Part shown: one piece after another, positions 11,103-22,599 of the stretch | How the letters are laid out: every line of letters starts with the position of its first letter | Position numbering within the stretch: the stretch's first letter is position 1 | Source of the DNA: Diploptera punctata | Lineage: Eukaryota; Arthropoda; Insecta; Blattodea; Blaberidae | Direction of reading: 5' to 3' | DNA: 64,000 nt | NCBI GenBank assembly: GCA_030220185.1 | Contig: JASPKZ010004957.1 | Span: 1 to 64,000 of the forward strand | Notes under the pieces: generated by a model | What the model saw: the letters and a program-made list of their open reading frames with translations, nothing else | What the model was told of the DNA's origin: nothing | The model's database searches: none | Position numbers and translations under genes: made by a program

Positions 11103-11424
11103 CCATGCCATAGTAATTCTGCCCGTGGGCGGGTCTTTCACTGCAGTCATAGCATTTCCATGCTATGCTTTGCAGCTTTACCAGGGAATTATGGGTGCGG
11201 TAGCTTCCTGTTGCTGTCCACACCGGTGAAGGATGATGATAATGGTATGGATGATGATGATGGCCGGATGTTTTTCGGGGACCGTTGGACTCTAAGCTTC
11301 CCGACATTGTCTTACAGTTTAGGAAAAACCCCGAAAAAAACCTCGCCCAGGAGCCGACCGGGAATCGAACCCGGACCCGCTGCGTGACAAGGCAGCACGC
11401 TACCTCGAGACCACAGCGGTGGAC
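11103..11424 (-). mobile_element. SINE-A, tail-1 subtype
   Basis: The inverted head is at 11350-11424 with B box complement GGGAATCGAACCC. The tail-1 hairpin region lies at the left end. The 10-bp duplication GAATGAGGTT / GAATGGGGTT at 11093-11102 and 11425-11434 defines the insertion. Confidence 0.92.
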
Positions 11425-11457
11425 GAATGGGGTTATTACAGGTTATATGCTATGGTC

Positions 11458-11962
11458 TTTAACAATTAAGTTCATTAGTGCTACAATTCAAATCTGGGCG
11501 TGAAAGAACCGACAAATTTTGTTCAGATGCTTCTTTTTCAGATTTGAAGTTCTTTTTTTACTGTAAATATACGACACGGAACCCTCGGTTTTAGTTCCCT
11601 AGCGAAAGAACCGATACTCATAACCAATAATGGGCGGAAAGAAAACGTTAACCATGATTTCATGGAGGTGAAATATACAGAAAAAAATTGGAAAAAAATA
11701 TTAGTTTATAAAAGGGATGTACGGAGGGCACATGTCCATGCGGCCAAAAACATCCGGGTTTTAACATCTCCTCCCTCTCTGATAACCAGCGCCCTCAAAT
11801 GTTTCTGTCCAAAAAAAATATATATATATTGACAGGAACCAAATTCATAATCCTGGAATCTGGAGACAAACGCGTCACACCGAAACCGCTAAGTCCTACA
11901 ACTAATACATTTATATTCCTCTTTAGTTTTTGTGATTTTTATTTCTACGGTAAGGAATCATT
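11458..11962. other. Short dispersed repeat followed by unassigned sequence
   Basis: 11458-11530 pairs with 7350-7420. The remainder shows no recognisable feature; the open frame at 11799 has no domain. Confidence 0.35.
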
Positions 11963-12311
11963 CCATCCATCCATAGTAATTCTGCCCGAGAGCAGGTCTT
12001 TCACTGCAATCATAGCACTTTCATGCTATGCTTGCAGCTTTACTAGGGAATTGTAGGTGTGGTAGCTTCCCGTTGCTTTCCACACCGGTGAAGGATGATG
12101 ATGATGATGATGATGATAAGGATGATGGTGATGATGATGGCCATATGATTTTGGGGACCGTTTGGGCCTTAAAGTTTTCCTGACATTTGTCTTACAGGTG
12201 AGGAAAAACCCCGATAATAACCTCACCCAGAAAAACTGCCCCGACCGGGGATCGAATCCGGGCCCGCTGCGTGACAAGGCAGCACGCTACCTCGAGACCA
12301 CAGCGGTGGAC
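11963..12311 (-). mobile_element. SINE-A, tail-1 subtype, expanded CAT stretch
   Basis: A complete head and tail in reverse. The 11-bp duplication AAGGAATCATT is exact at 11952-11962 and 12312-12322. The internal ATG/CAT-rich region is longer than in other copies, which suggests slippage growth. Confidence 0.95.
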
Positions 12312-12322
12312 AAGGAATCATT

Positions 12323-12783
12323 AATTTACTCAAACTTATAATTTTATTTAATTACTCAAAGTGGATTACAATGATGTTATTAAAGAGCTGGTTTCATTTT
12401 GGTGGCGTCGGTTATCTTTAGTCGCAAGTCGAGGATCTAAAACATCAAAGAAACAACTTGTTTCCGATAATAATGAAGCAGTTATACTTTTCTAGAAGCT
12501 GGGAATCATCTCTCAATGCTTCCCATCAATCCGGCAACTTCCGAGTTTAGCGTCGCTGGACAGACATTCTCCAGTCTCTTGTTTGTTTGTCAGCTGTTTT
12601 ATTTCATGGCCTCCCGCGGATAAGTCGTGTTGTCAGATTATAGAACCTTATATCCCACGCTACAAGGAGCGTGCCGACCACCACAGAGGTACTGTTGATA
12701 TTTTCATCAACCTCAGACCAAATTCAAACCCACTTAGGACCCAAATTTAGTTCTCATTGTAATTTATTGCTTATATGAATATA
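12323..12783. other. Unassigned, moderately GC-rich stretch
   Basis: No repeat family or open frame recognised. Confidence 0.35.
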
Positions 12784-12793
12784 ATAGAAGGAC

Positions 12794-13628
12794 ACGTCAA
12801 GGATGTAGTTTATCACCCACTTTGTTTAACATATATAGACGATATTTTAAATAAATGGAAGATTTTAGTGAATCCAGGAATAAGAATAGATAATAAAGTG
12901 TGCATAAATAATCTTCAATTTGGCGACGATGTAATCATAATACAGAAAAATGAAGACGACTTACAGAATTCTATGCATGCATTAAATGAAATATGTAAAT
13001 TATATGATTTCTGTAAGGAAAACGAAGACCATGACTTTTAGAGGAAGAGATCCAGTGAGATCCAAAATTATTTTAGAAAATCAAAGTATAGAACAGGTGC
13101 CTAGTTTCAAATATTTGGGCTGTGATGTTGGCTACAATGTGGAAAGAGATATTGACTCCAAAATAAATAAATTTCAGACGGTGTGTGGAACAATACAGGG
13201 AACATTCAAAAATAAAATTAGAAAAGAAACAAAGATAAAAATGTATAATGTTATGGCGGTTTCCACAATATTGCATGGATGTGAGGCTTGGGCTCCAATG
13301 AAAAAACAGAAGGATAGAATACAGACGGCAGAGATGAGGTTCCTAAGACAAGTTAAGGGATATACAAGACTTGATAGAATAAGAAATGAGGATATAAGAG
13401 AAGAATTGAAAGTACAGCCTTTATTGGATAAGGTCACGAATTACAGACAGAAATGGATTGATCATATGGATGGAATGAGTAAGCAGAGATATCCATTGTT
13501 AGCAAGAAATTATCAAGCAAGAGGAAGACGTGATGTTGGAAGACCTAGAAGACGTTGGGCTGATGCATTATGAAGTCGGAACGGGCAATTGCCTAATCCC
13601 TGGAGTGATTAGGATGATGATGACGATG
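12794..13628 (+). mobile_element. LINE B, 5'-truncated copy with target duplication
   Basis: It encodes the end of the reverse transcriptase and the C-terminal region of LINE B in two frames (12775-13041 and 12986-13573). The catalytic FADD box is mutated to FGDD. The protein ends GRRDVGRPRRRWADAL and the 3' end is GAT-rich. ATAGAAGGAC is duplicated at 12784-12793 and 13629-13638. It is non-autonomous and inactive, and closely similar to the minus-strand copy at 33972-36582. Confidence 0.9.
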
Positions 13629-13638
13629 ATAGAAGGAC

Positions 13639-13985
13639 CAAAGGATGCACAAAATTGGACCAATAAGAAATTAAAGAAATAAGAAGTGAATTAGAAATAT
13701 ATTCTATAAATGATAGAATTCAACAACACCACGTCGGCTGGGAACAGCATGTTCAGACAATGGAAAACAAGATTGCCCAAGAAAGCATATTATTCAATGG
13801 AAGTATATTTAACCCTGTTCTTATATCTTCATACTTTATCCGATCTAATTTTGTGCAGCCTTTTGTTCTTATAAGGAAGTTCATTTCTATGCTTTGAATG
13901 TAGGAAGGCCAGTGAAAAGATGGACAGAACAACTGTGAGGCGAAACAGGCAATTTGCCTAGCCCGTGAACTGAAGAAGAAGAAAA
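13639..13985 (+). mobile_element. LINE relic with an internally inverted segment
   Basis: The plus strand reads GCTKLD-type sequence at 13645-13665, and the minus strand of 13813-13899 reads FLIRTKGCTKLDRIKYEDIR, the same protein region. Plus-strand GRPVKRWTEQL follows at 13900-13937, then a GAAGAA tail at 13968-13985. Part of the element is therefore duplicated in inverted orientation. Confidence 0.65.
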
Positions 13986-14152
13986 AGAAGAAGATCGGGA
14001 TAAGTAGATTCCCGGGCAACGCCAGGTAATCAGCACGGGATATCGAAAAATAATTACTACATTTTTTGTTTCTTTTATTTATTCAACTAAATATAAAAAC
14101 ACATTAATTTTAATTTATTTAGGCGTAACAGCGCACGCCGGATATTAGCTAG
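13986..14152 (+). mobile_element. Helitron 3' end
   Basis: It contains AAGATCGGGATAAGTAGATT, CCCGGGCAACGCCAGG and the terminal GCGCACGCCGGATATTAG-CTAG before T, the Helitron 3' signature CTRR|T. The same end occurs in the Helitrons at 50149, 57191 and 58024. The 5' part is missing. Confidence 0.8.
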
Positions 14153-14153
14153 T

Positions 14154-14811
14154 GTTAAATAATTAATGTCATGGAAAGGATGACATATTACAGAATAAGT
14201 AAAAGGTTATTTATGGAATAACGTTTGATTTATGAATTGCTTCCACCCGAAACATTATTAACAAATATAAGAGGACGAACATTTAAAATTCAAGAACGCT
14301 ATACTGAATACAATTTTTAACATCCGGAGAAGACAAGTGAACGTTTTCTAGAAATATACTCAACTTCCTTAATCTCCTGTATTTGACGTCACTACTTTTG
14401 ATTCTACGTAACAATAACTAAGGGCGGATGCAACATGAATCACAGACCTGCCCTTCCTTATGTGATAGTATTTACGTGAAATAAATAAATAAATAAAATT
14501 ACTCTCAGGGGATTCTCTTATATCTTTAAGCAAAGTAAAGCTTAATAATTTTGTTCGTCGTAAAATTTATAGTTGCCATCATTAAGTAAAGGTTCCGGTT
14601 GGCCTCAAATTTCTTGAAAAGTTGTATCTTTAAGGGGGTAGAATTTAAGTTGCAATATATCTAACTTGCAATTATCAATAATTGTGAATTTTTAGGCTGA
14701 CTCTGGGGCACTTATCTGCCAAAATAGTTAATAATATTCAATAATTAAAAATTATTTTTTTAGTTGTCATTTGTTTTGCTCTTTATTTTTATCTTTAACC
14801 GATCTGGTATT
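14154..14811. other. Unassigned AT-rich stretch
   Basis: Includes an AAATA tetra/penta run near 14478-14498. Nothing else is recognised. Confidence 0.35.
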
Positions 14812-15205
14812 TCTTCCTTTCTTCCCCTTACTTATACCAGACTCTTTTAACTTTACTATCTAACCTCTCATGGTTAACTCTTGTTTTTTTCGACCCCGAT
14901 GCTATTAGGGCATCCGAGGGCTAGGGAGTCTTTCCTTTCTTCCATTTCTTCTTTCCTTTATTTTCTTTTCTTCTCCAGAAAAGCCTGACCAGAGGCTATA
15001 AGATTGCAGCCCCATCACTGATCTTGCCTTCCTTTGGCCAGCAACCAATCGAAGGGACTATTATTATACTTTCAAGTCTTATACGAGAACTTCCCGGAAA
15101 TGACGAAGATCTCTGGGCCGTCCTATGAAACGCTGGAGGGAAAAATGTCTATAGGATCGTAACAGTCCTTGGCCTAATACTTGGATGGAAGAAGAAGTAG
15201 TTGTT
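14812..15205 (-). repeat. Interspersed repeat R, copy 2
   Basis: Reverse-orientation copy of 4785-5240: GTTAACTCTTGTTTTTTTCG, GGCATCCGAGGGCTAGGGAG, CCAGAAAAGCCTGAC and CAGTCCTTGGCCTAATACTT match the first copy in inverted order. The two are about 10 kb apart. Confidence 0.7.
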
Positions 15206-15436
15206 TTCATTAAATTAGTCCATTTATCTTTTTTCCAGATTTTGGTCTAGTAGTCTCTTCATAGATCTTCCATGTTGTTGTTGCTTTGTAAAGAAATAGG
15301 CATATTTACCAATATTTGTTTTTAATTTTGTATACATTTATCGTTTAACGAGAAATCACTCATTAAATTTGTTTTGCAATTTACCAGTTGGTTAAAACAA
15401 AACATCCTTAGACGCAGATTATATATTTTTCATCCT

Positions 15437-15560
15437 GTATAATAATAATAGCTTTATTTTACCTGGCAGAGTTAAGGTCTTAAGGCCTTGTCTACCACTC
15501 AACCAGGTTTAAAAAATACAAAAGAAAAGTCTTAAATCTAAATTACAATATATATATATA

Positions 15561-15600
<40 letters not shown>

Positions 15601-15972
15601 GATTACAAGTTATGAATACAATACAATTAATATTTATCATGTATTTTGATTTACTCTAAATTTAACGAATTAAATATATAATATGTACAAGATATATAAA
15701 AACACGAGGAAAAGATTAATGACATAGTATAAAATTAAATAAATAGAGAAAAATTAATTATTAGAGAACAGGTGACTGTATAAGCGTGACTTAAAGGTGC
15801 CAAGTGTGCGGCAACCCCTGATATCTTGAGGAAGGAGATTCCAGGGCGGGCAGAGGCTACTGTGAAGGAAGTAGAATAGGAGGAAGTGCTATGAAGAGGA
15901 ATTGTTAGCAGACTGCTAACTTGTGACCTAGTGTCAATATTATGGTAGGAGGATAACTTCTCAAATCAAAGA
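15437..15972 (-). mobile_element. LINE L 3' region
   Basis: The left end carries the family's 3' signature in reverse (ACCTGGCAGAGTTAAGGTCT ... CTACCACTCAACCAGG) next to AAT units. The right part matches the 3' region downstream of the LINE L ORF at 27960-28200 (GTGACTTAAAGG, GATATCTTGAGG, GGGCGGGCAGAGGCTACTGT). An uninterrupted TA run at 15549-15597 lies inside it. It is non-coding here. Confidence 0.75.
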
Positions 15973-16431
15973 AGTAATGCATAAAAATATAAAATTTTGC
16001 TCCGCAAGAGTAAAAATAAATGAAAGAATGTGTAGAGGATAAAATAGCGTTTTAATATTGATGGATGAAATAATTAAACCAATGATTTAAACATTTTTAG
16101 AAGTAAAGTTTAGAAATGGGAAGAACATCTCATTTTAGGCGTAATTAATGAATCTATTTTAACGTTTTAACGAATTATGAGCATTTAGAATTATATTTTA
16201 TTTATTCTCAAAGTAACTAAGTAGGAATTTGACTAAAATTCAAGGAATATGCCTACTATTGTAATTTTTGTAGACTTTTTGCTATTCTAGTTTTTTGCAA
16301 ATGTAGAAAATACCCGCTTAGGAAACATAAAGTAGAACATCTCTAATTAAGAATTGTTGCTGTAGTATTTCCCTATAACGATACCAGTAAAATTCATGCT
16401 AAGTTTCCGTTGAGGTGTTAATTCACAGTAA
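15973..16431. other. No feature recognised
   Basis: AT-rich, without open frames. Confidence 0.35.
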
Positions 16432-16503
16432 TATAATGTAAAATTAAAAACTATAAAAATAGTCACCTTGTAGCTCCGTCTCCTCAACATAAGTTGTTTT
16501 AAA

Positions 16504-16545
16504 ACTCTGTAGGCATTTCGGGATTAGTCCAATCATCAGCAGAAT
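16504..16545 (-). ncRNA. Hammerhead-like ribozyme motif, left arm
   Basis: Minus strand: stem I strand ATTCTG, core CTGATGA, stem II TGGA-CTAA-TCCC (three solid pairs), GAAA, then TGCC, U16.1-A17 and the second stem I strand CAGAGT. Stem I pairs over six positions (G-C, U-A, C-G, U-A, U.G, A-U). Stem III is ATGCCT, one base away from the palindrome in the other arm. Confidence 0.65.
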
Positions 16546-16628
16546 GCATCAGGTCCGTTCTTGTTGACCCTTATTGAAGTCAACCAAGTCAGTGCTTCAA
16601 CAAGGGCCAACAAGAACGGACCTAATGC

Positions 16629-16670
16629 ATTCTGCTGATGATGGGACTAATCCCGAAAGGCCTATAGAGT
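16629..16670 (+). ncRNA. Hammerhead-like ribozyme motif with palindromic stem III
   Basis: Order: stem I ATTCTG (16629-16634), core CTGATGA (16635-16641), one extra U, stem II GGGA-CTAA-TCCC (16643-16654), GAAA (16655-16658), GGCC, U16.1 and A17 (16663-16664), then TAGAGT (16665-16670) closing stem I. Every conserved core position of a type I hammerhead is present. AGGCCT at stem III is self-complementary, so strong stem III pairing would need a dimer, as described for hammerheads of Penelope-like elements and newt satellites. Activity is inference. Confidence 0.75.
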
Positions 16671-16747
16671 TTTAAAACAACTTAAGTTGAGGAGACGAAG
16701 CTACAAGGTAACTATTTTTAATAGTTTTTAATTTTACATTATATTTA

Positions 16748-17410
<663 letters not shown>

Positions 17411-18009
17411 TTAAAATACAATAGGAAGTAATATTAAAAGGTATGTTTAATAATTAAAACATTTGGCCTGTTCATTCTTACCTCTTAGAGTTGTTTTTGT
17501 CGCACATATGTTTCAGAGCTTCTTAGCCCTTCTTGTAATAATAATAATGTCCGTCATATAGGAAATGCGTAACCTAAGAGAATTCCTCAGTAAGCAAAAT
17601 TATTTTTGTTCCGATTTTGATGATTTGCAGAGTACGACATATATTTTTTTGTTAGATAAATCATATGTATCCCATTAATTTGGGAGACAGCAAATATAGC
17701 GGCAGATAGACTGATTTATAAATTACGTCTTTCAGATAAATTCCAACTCCTAACAGTCGAATTTCGCTTTTTTTTAAGAATACATTTTTCATTTTATTTC
17801 AATGGGATATACTAAGTTTCGTTGACAAAAATAGAAAATTACGACTAAACTTCTCACTCCTAATGGTCCGAATTTCATTGTTTAGGAACTCGACCTTATT
17901 ATTGTAATTGGTTGTTATATTCAGAGATTTGTTCTGAGCAAAATAGTCATTTTGACCACTAGTACGTTGACATACAGACACACACACACACACACATTTA
18001 TGTATGTAT
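17411..18009. other. Unassigned stretch ending in (CA)n
   Basis: No family recognised. A short CA run occurs at 17977-17995. Confidence 0.35.
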
Positions 18010-18355
18010 TTATTTATTTAGCAGGTTTCACAACGTTTCTAAACATCTGCGCCCAATACTGTCATTCTTCTCCATATCTATCTGCCATTCCAATCGCCAT
18101 CGTCCAATCCTTTTTCTCTCATGCTACTCAAAACACCATTAATCCACGTTATTTTTTGCCGTCCTCTTCTTCTTCTACCAACTGGCATCGATTCCAGCAT
18201 TCTTCTTTGGAATCTGTTATCTGCCATTCCATACATTTTGTTTTTTTTTTTTGAAATCCACAATTGAAGTTCGAACATTCATGCATTTGTTTAATCTCAC
18301 TGTTTCTTAATTATCTATTCTAGAAATTCCAGCTGAACGCCTCCAAAAATCCATC
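18010..18355 (-). mobile_element. LINE G, C-terminal end
   Basis: The minus frame 18078-18278 reads KMYGMADNRFQRRMLES, then PVGRRRRGRQKITWINGV and DDGDWNGR, the classic C-terminal order of an insect LINE ORF2 (mobile-region basic block, then W and DW). Upstream sequence is shared with 300-545. A poly-A/CA stretch at 18361-18392 adjoins it. Confidence 0.7.
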
Positions 18356-18414
18356 TCTACAAAAAAAAAAAAAAAAAAAAAAACACACACACCCATATAT
18401 ATACCAACTCTGTT

Positions 18415-20515
18415 CAAAATTTATCTTGAAAGACTACTAAGAGATTGGAGGGAAAAAATGTCAAAATATGAGCATACCAATCCAAAATACACATGTACAT
18501 TCACTAAATTTTGCAGATGACCAGGTATTAATAGCACAAGACCACGATGACATAGAATATATGGCAAAAAAAAAACTAAAAGAAGAATACAAAAATGGGA
18601 ACTTATCAGCTTGATACCACACTCTCCAAAGATTCTCCTGCGAATACTGAATCGACGTTCACCTTCTACAATGGAAAGCGAATTGGAAGAAGAACAGTTT
18701 GGCTTCAGGAAGGGAAAGGGTACAAGAGATGCCATTGGATTGATACGAACAATAGGAGAAAGGTATATAGAAAAAGATAAAGACGTTTATGCAGTATTTG
18801 TTGACCTGGAAAAGGCCTTTGACAGAGTAAATTGGAATAAACTCCTGAAGATCTTGAAGAAAATTGGCGTGAACTGGAAGAAGAGGCGGCTCATAAGTAG
18901 TATTTACATGAAACAGCGAATGAAAGTGAAGATAGGAGAAGAAATGTCAGAGGGAAGAGAAATTGGAAGGGGGTTAAGGCAAGGATGTCCTCTATCACCT
19001 ACTCTTTTCAACATTGGAGAACTGCTTCAGCAATACGGGAGGTGTAAACATGGGAGGAAGAAGAATAAAGTGCATAAGATTTGCTGATGATATGTCTTTG
19101 CTAGCAGAAGATGCAAAGACACTGAGGAACATGCTGATGGAGCTAAATGATAAGTACGAGGATTATGGGATGAAGATAAATATAAATAAGACGAAGGCCA
19201 TGATTATAGGAAAGAAACCAAGGAAGATAAACATGAGGATTAAAGATGAGGCCATTGAGCAAGTGGAGAGCTTCAAATACCTGGGTTGTACTATCAGTAG
19301 TAACATGAACTGCGGTCAAGAAGTAAAGCAGAGGATAGCAATGGCAAAAGAAGCTTTCAACAAGAAGAGAAGATTTTCTGCGGACCTTTGGCAAAAGAAG
19401 AGGCTAGTGAAGTGCTTTGTGTGGAGTGTAGCATTGTATGGTGCAGAGACTTGGACATTACGACGGAATGAGGAAAAGCGACTGGAAGCTTTTGAGATGT
19501 GGATATGGAGAAGAGTGGAACGTATAAAACGGACAGACAAAGTAAGAAATAAATATGTGCTAGACAGATTGGGTGAGAGAAGAACAATACTGGCACTCAT
19601 AAAGAAGAGGAAAAGGAATTGGATTGGCCACTGGCTAAGAAGAAACTGGCTGCTGACGGATGGTCTACAGAATGAAAGTTAGAGACAGAAAAAGACATCA
19701 AATGAGAGACAATATTAAAATAAATGGTCTGTATGCAGATAAAAAAAGGAAAGCTGAGTTATGGAAAGAGTGGAGAATGCTGAGGATTGCAGTGAAAGAC
19801 CTGCTATTGAACAGAACACTATGAATGAATGAATGAATATAAATATTGAGAAAACTAAATACCTGTGTATAGGAGAAAAAATGGAAAATATAAATTTCAA
19901 CAATGGAGAAGAACTAAAACCTAGTATTGAATGCACTTATTTAGGAACAAAATTAGACCATTCAGGCGATAACATAGTGGAAATTTAAAACAGAATCACA
20001 CAAACGAAATAAGCAATAAATGTTTTAAACTCTGTTTGGTGGAGCAAAAATATTACAAAAAATAGAAAATTACAAATATATCAAACCATAATTCACAGCA
20101 TTTTAACGTATGGTGCTGAAGTCTGGCAAATTCCAACCAGGGAAATAAAATAATTTTAAGTACAGAAATGGATGTTTTAAGAAGATCAGCTGGAAAATCT
20201 AGAATGGATAGAACATGAAATAAAGAAATAAGGGAAATTATGGGTGTATAAGAGGAGTCACACATCATAGGCATTATAGAAAAGAAAATATTACAGTGGT
20301 ATGGCCATGTCAAAAGAATGCCAGAGCAAAGATTCTCTAAAATTGTTATGGAATGGATCCCACTGGAGAGGAGGAAGAGAGGATGACCGAAGAAAACTTG
20401 TATGGAAGGGGTACAAGCGGCTATGAATATCAAATGATTGGAGGAAGAGCAGTGGATGGACAGAGAGGAATGGCATTTGGTTTCCGGAAGACGACGGCAG
20501 CTGCCATGATACTGG
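18415..20515 (+). mobile_element. LINE D relic split by LINE H
   Basis: The left piece 18415-18600 encodes FADDQV-like and AQDHDDIEYMAKK-LKEEYKKWG sequence. The right piece 19837-20515 continues with NINIEKTKYLCIGEKMENI, YLGTKLDHSGDN, WWSKNITKNRKLQIYQ, YGAEVWQ and QWYGHVKRMPEQRF-like sequence. The protein runs on across the gap, so LINE H (18601-19836) landed inside it. Frames are broken by several stops. The end runs into a TA repeat at 20522-20546. Confidence 0.75.
18601..19836 (+). mobile_element. LINE H, 5'-truncated, likely SINE-A partner
   Basis: Two frames (18611-19087 and 19014-19682) encode a reverse transcriptase: EEQFGFRKGKGTRDAI, VDLEKAFDRVNW (motif A aspartate), GLRQGCPLSPTLFNI (motif B), then RFADDMSLL (catalytic FADD), FKYLGCTISS, YGAETWTLRR and NWIGHWLRRN. 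A frameshift with loss of about a dozen residues lies between motifs B and C. The 3' end (19784-19836) contains GATTGCAGTGAAAGACCTGC, a small hairpin and (GAAT)n; it is nearly identical to the SINE-A tail-1 end. It is inactive as it stands. Confidence 0.88.
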
Positions 20516-20546
20516 ATGATGATTATATATATATATATATATATAT

Positions 20547-21060
20547 TCCTTTAGAATTCGCTAACAGATCATAATTCGACCAAAGACCGTAAGTTGGTGT
20601 CTGTCAAGTAAGTGTTTAACCCAGGAAAAATATGGGTTTAAGAACTAGGTCCGTATGTATAAAGTTAAGCCATAAATAAAATTACCTGATTGTAAGCCTA
20701 GTTGGGAACAGTCAGGTCGTATAGCTGTACTCTACGGTCTTAACGACAAATCCTGTCGAAACATCCGCCTATAGAATTATAATGTGCAATAATGTATTGA
20801 TGACGTCACTTTCTAAACGTGTCACCGATAACGGAAGATGGCGAATTCTGATTAGCAAACGCCATTGTCCATAGCGGAAGCGAAACGCAACAATTCATAC
20901 GTATGCCTATTAGAACTTAATTATTATGTTATTTAAATGTACAGTACTGTCAAAAGTATATACCACAGGTTAGTTATATAAAATCGAGTGAAGTAGATTT
21001 CTGTTGTCGAGCAGCAGCATTCCATAATACTGTAGTTTAATTAGGCACTAATTCTGATGC
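20547..21060. other. Unassigned stretch with a CRE-like and a YY1-like site
   Basis: TGACGTCA occurs near 20801-20808 and GAAGATGGCG near 20834-20843. They could mark an old promoter, but no downstream open frame supports one. Confidence 0.25.
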
Positions 21061-21310
21061 CCTTACGCGCCGTAACGAACAGTTTAAGGCATCATGTCCT
21101 GGTGCAGAGATATGGGATCTGCGCTGGTTCGAGTCTTCATGAGGGAACATTTTTTCTCATGAAATTTCGGACAGTATGGAACAGGTGTCTACCCAGCATC
21201 GTGAGGAATTTTGGTACCTAGAATAAATAGCGGCTCCAGGTTGACAAAACCAGCAATAACTGCTGAGGGACAGGTCATCCTGATCACATGCCACCCCTAT
21301 ATTGGACAAA
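21061..21310 (+). mobile_element. SINE-D, diverged copy
   Basis: The head GCGCCGTAACGAACAGTTTA is followed by the B box GGTTCGAGTC. The body CATGAAATTTCGGACAGTAT matches the inverted copy at 8890-9140. Boundaries are approximate. Confidence 0.6.
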
Positions 21311-21365
21311 TGATCTTTACCCTCTGATTAATGCTAGCATCCAGCATTTTGAAAACTATTGAAGA

Positions 21366-21379
<14 letters not shown>

Positions 21380-21402
<23 letters not shown>

Positions 21403-21715
21403 GGGCCTAATAATAATAATAATAATAATAATATATTTCCGGTTTTAACAATGTTGATACATTTTTTCCGGCAACAATGATTTGTCTTGAATTTCGCTTT
21501 ATAATTTTTCTCCATTCGGCTTTATTATAACATATATCTTCCTCTATTTCACAGTCCTTCAAAGTTTCTCTAATCCCTTGGATCTACGTGAGATTTGGTC
21601 GTCCTTTCCTTCTTGTTCCTGATGGTGTACATTCCATTTTTTTTTGTAATCTTTCATCCTCCATTCGCCTAATATTCCCGTACCATTTTAGTTGATTTTC
21701 TTGGATAATAATAAT
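21380..21715 (-). mobile_element. LINE M relic with ATT-rich tail
   Basis: A minus-strand frame gives KWYGNIRRMEDERLQKKM, then GTRRKGRPNLT and WRKII, the C-terminal block order of insect LINE ORF2 proteins. The tail is the AAT run at 21366-21431. At least one stop is present. Confidence 0.6.
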
Positions 21716-21740
21716 AATGATAATAATAATAATAATAATT

Positions 21741-22599
21741 AATAATGAAGAAAAGTGCTTTTTTTAGGCTTCTAAAACATTTGGAATGTTAAGTAAATAA
21801 ATAAAACTATGAGTTAATACCCTTTATCTAAAAAAATAGCAGAATTTTGCGACTACTGTCAAATACCTCAATTAATCTATTTGTATGAATATTTATTAAC
21901 AATATTTTATACCAAACCTGCTAAATTATTTTCATGAATTATATGTTGAATATGATCTTCATTTCCTAAAACTATAGAGTTCAAAAAGTAAGGATAGAAT
22001 AAATATGTTGTTCTACAGCCAATTAGTTTTTAGGTCTGTTGCGCCATGGAGCAGTAATTCTGGTACCGTTTAACCTAATTAAATGTTAGTTGTTGTGTTT
22101 TCCTTTAAACACTAAATGAGAATGGCAATATACTTCTTCCAAGGCCTGCTTTTTCTCTCTTCACCATAGAACCTAGCGGGGAAGTAAGAATTTGTAAAAA
22201 TGTGCCAGTTATACCGAACGCGAAACGTCTAGAGGCTGAACTGACGTCATTGTGGATAAGGTGAGACGGATCTGAATCCTTCCTTACATTACAAATAAAA
22301 TATACAGATCACATACATCGTACCTTGATCTCGATAAAAAATGTTGGGAAGAAGAGTCGTATTTTGGTTGACTATTTGGAAGGATGGAGAAACATCCAGG
22401 TATAATTTAACGGTCGCCAAGCCTCAAGATGTTTTGCGTTCGGTGCACCACAGTTTTCTACATATCCAGGCACTGCGCATGTGTACTTTTCATCGGATTA
22501 TGATACTTGTGACACTCTGGAGAGGAGTGAAGAGTGAGATCTTGTTCAATTAATAACCTTACTTATGGATACACAAGAATCTGACAGAATACTAGCTGC
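21741..22599. other. Unassigned stretch
   Basis: A 70-codon plus frame at 22341-22553 lacks any recognised domain. A TGACGTCA site lies near 22241-22248. Confidence 0.3.

Larger units (their letters stand above)
16432..16747. mobile_element. Penelope-related inverted pair forming a long hairpin
   Basis: Two arms of about 145 bp face each other around a loop of roughly 15 bases (near 16580-16594). Each arm carries a hammerhead-like motif and the downstream block GTTGAGGAGACG. Arms match at nearly every position (for example GTTTTAAAACTCT and ATCAGCAGAATGCAT on the left against their complements on the right). It has no coding capacity. Related termini flank the Penelope-like coding fragment at 37336-38490, which is the basis for the family link. 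Confidence 0.8.

Noticed and set aside
12026..12277. Histidine-run open frames in this and other SINE copies
   Set aside because: They are reverse translations of SINE-A heads and their CAT-rich bodies; the same frame recurs wherever the SINE lies.
20801..20843. Promoter with CRE and YY1 sites
   Set aside because: Two short motifs without a downstream exon are not enough to call a promoter.
22225..22245. GCGAAACGTC as a further hammerhead end
   Set aside because: No CTGANGA core is found upstream at a usable distance.
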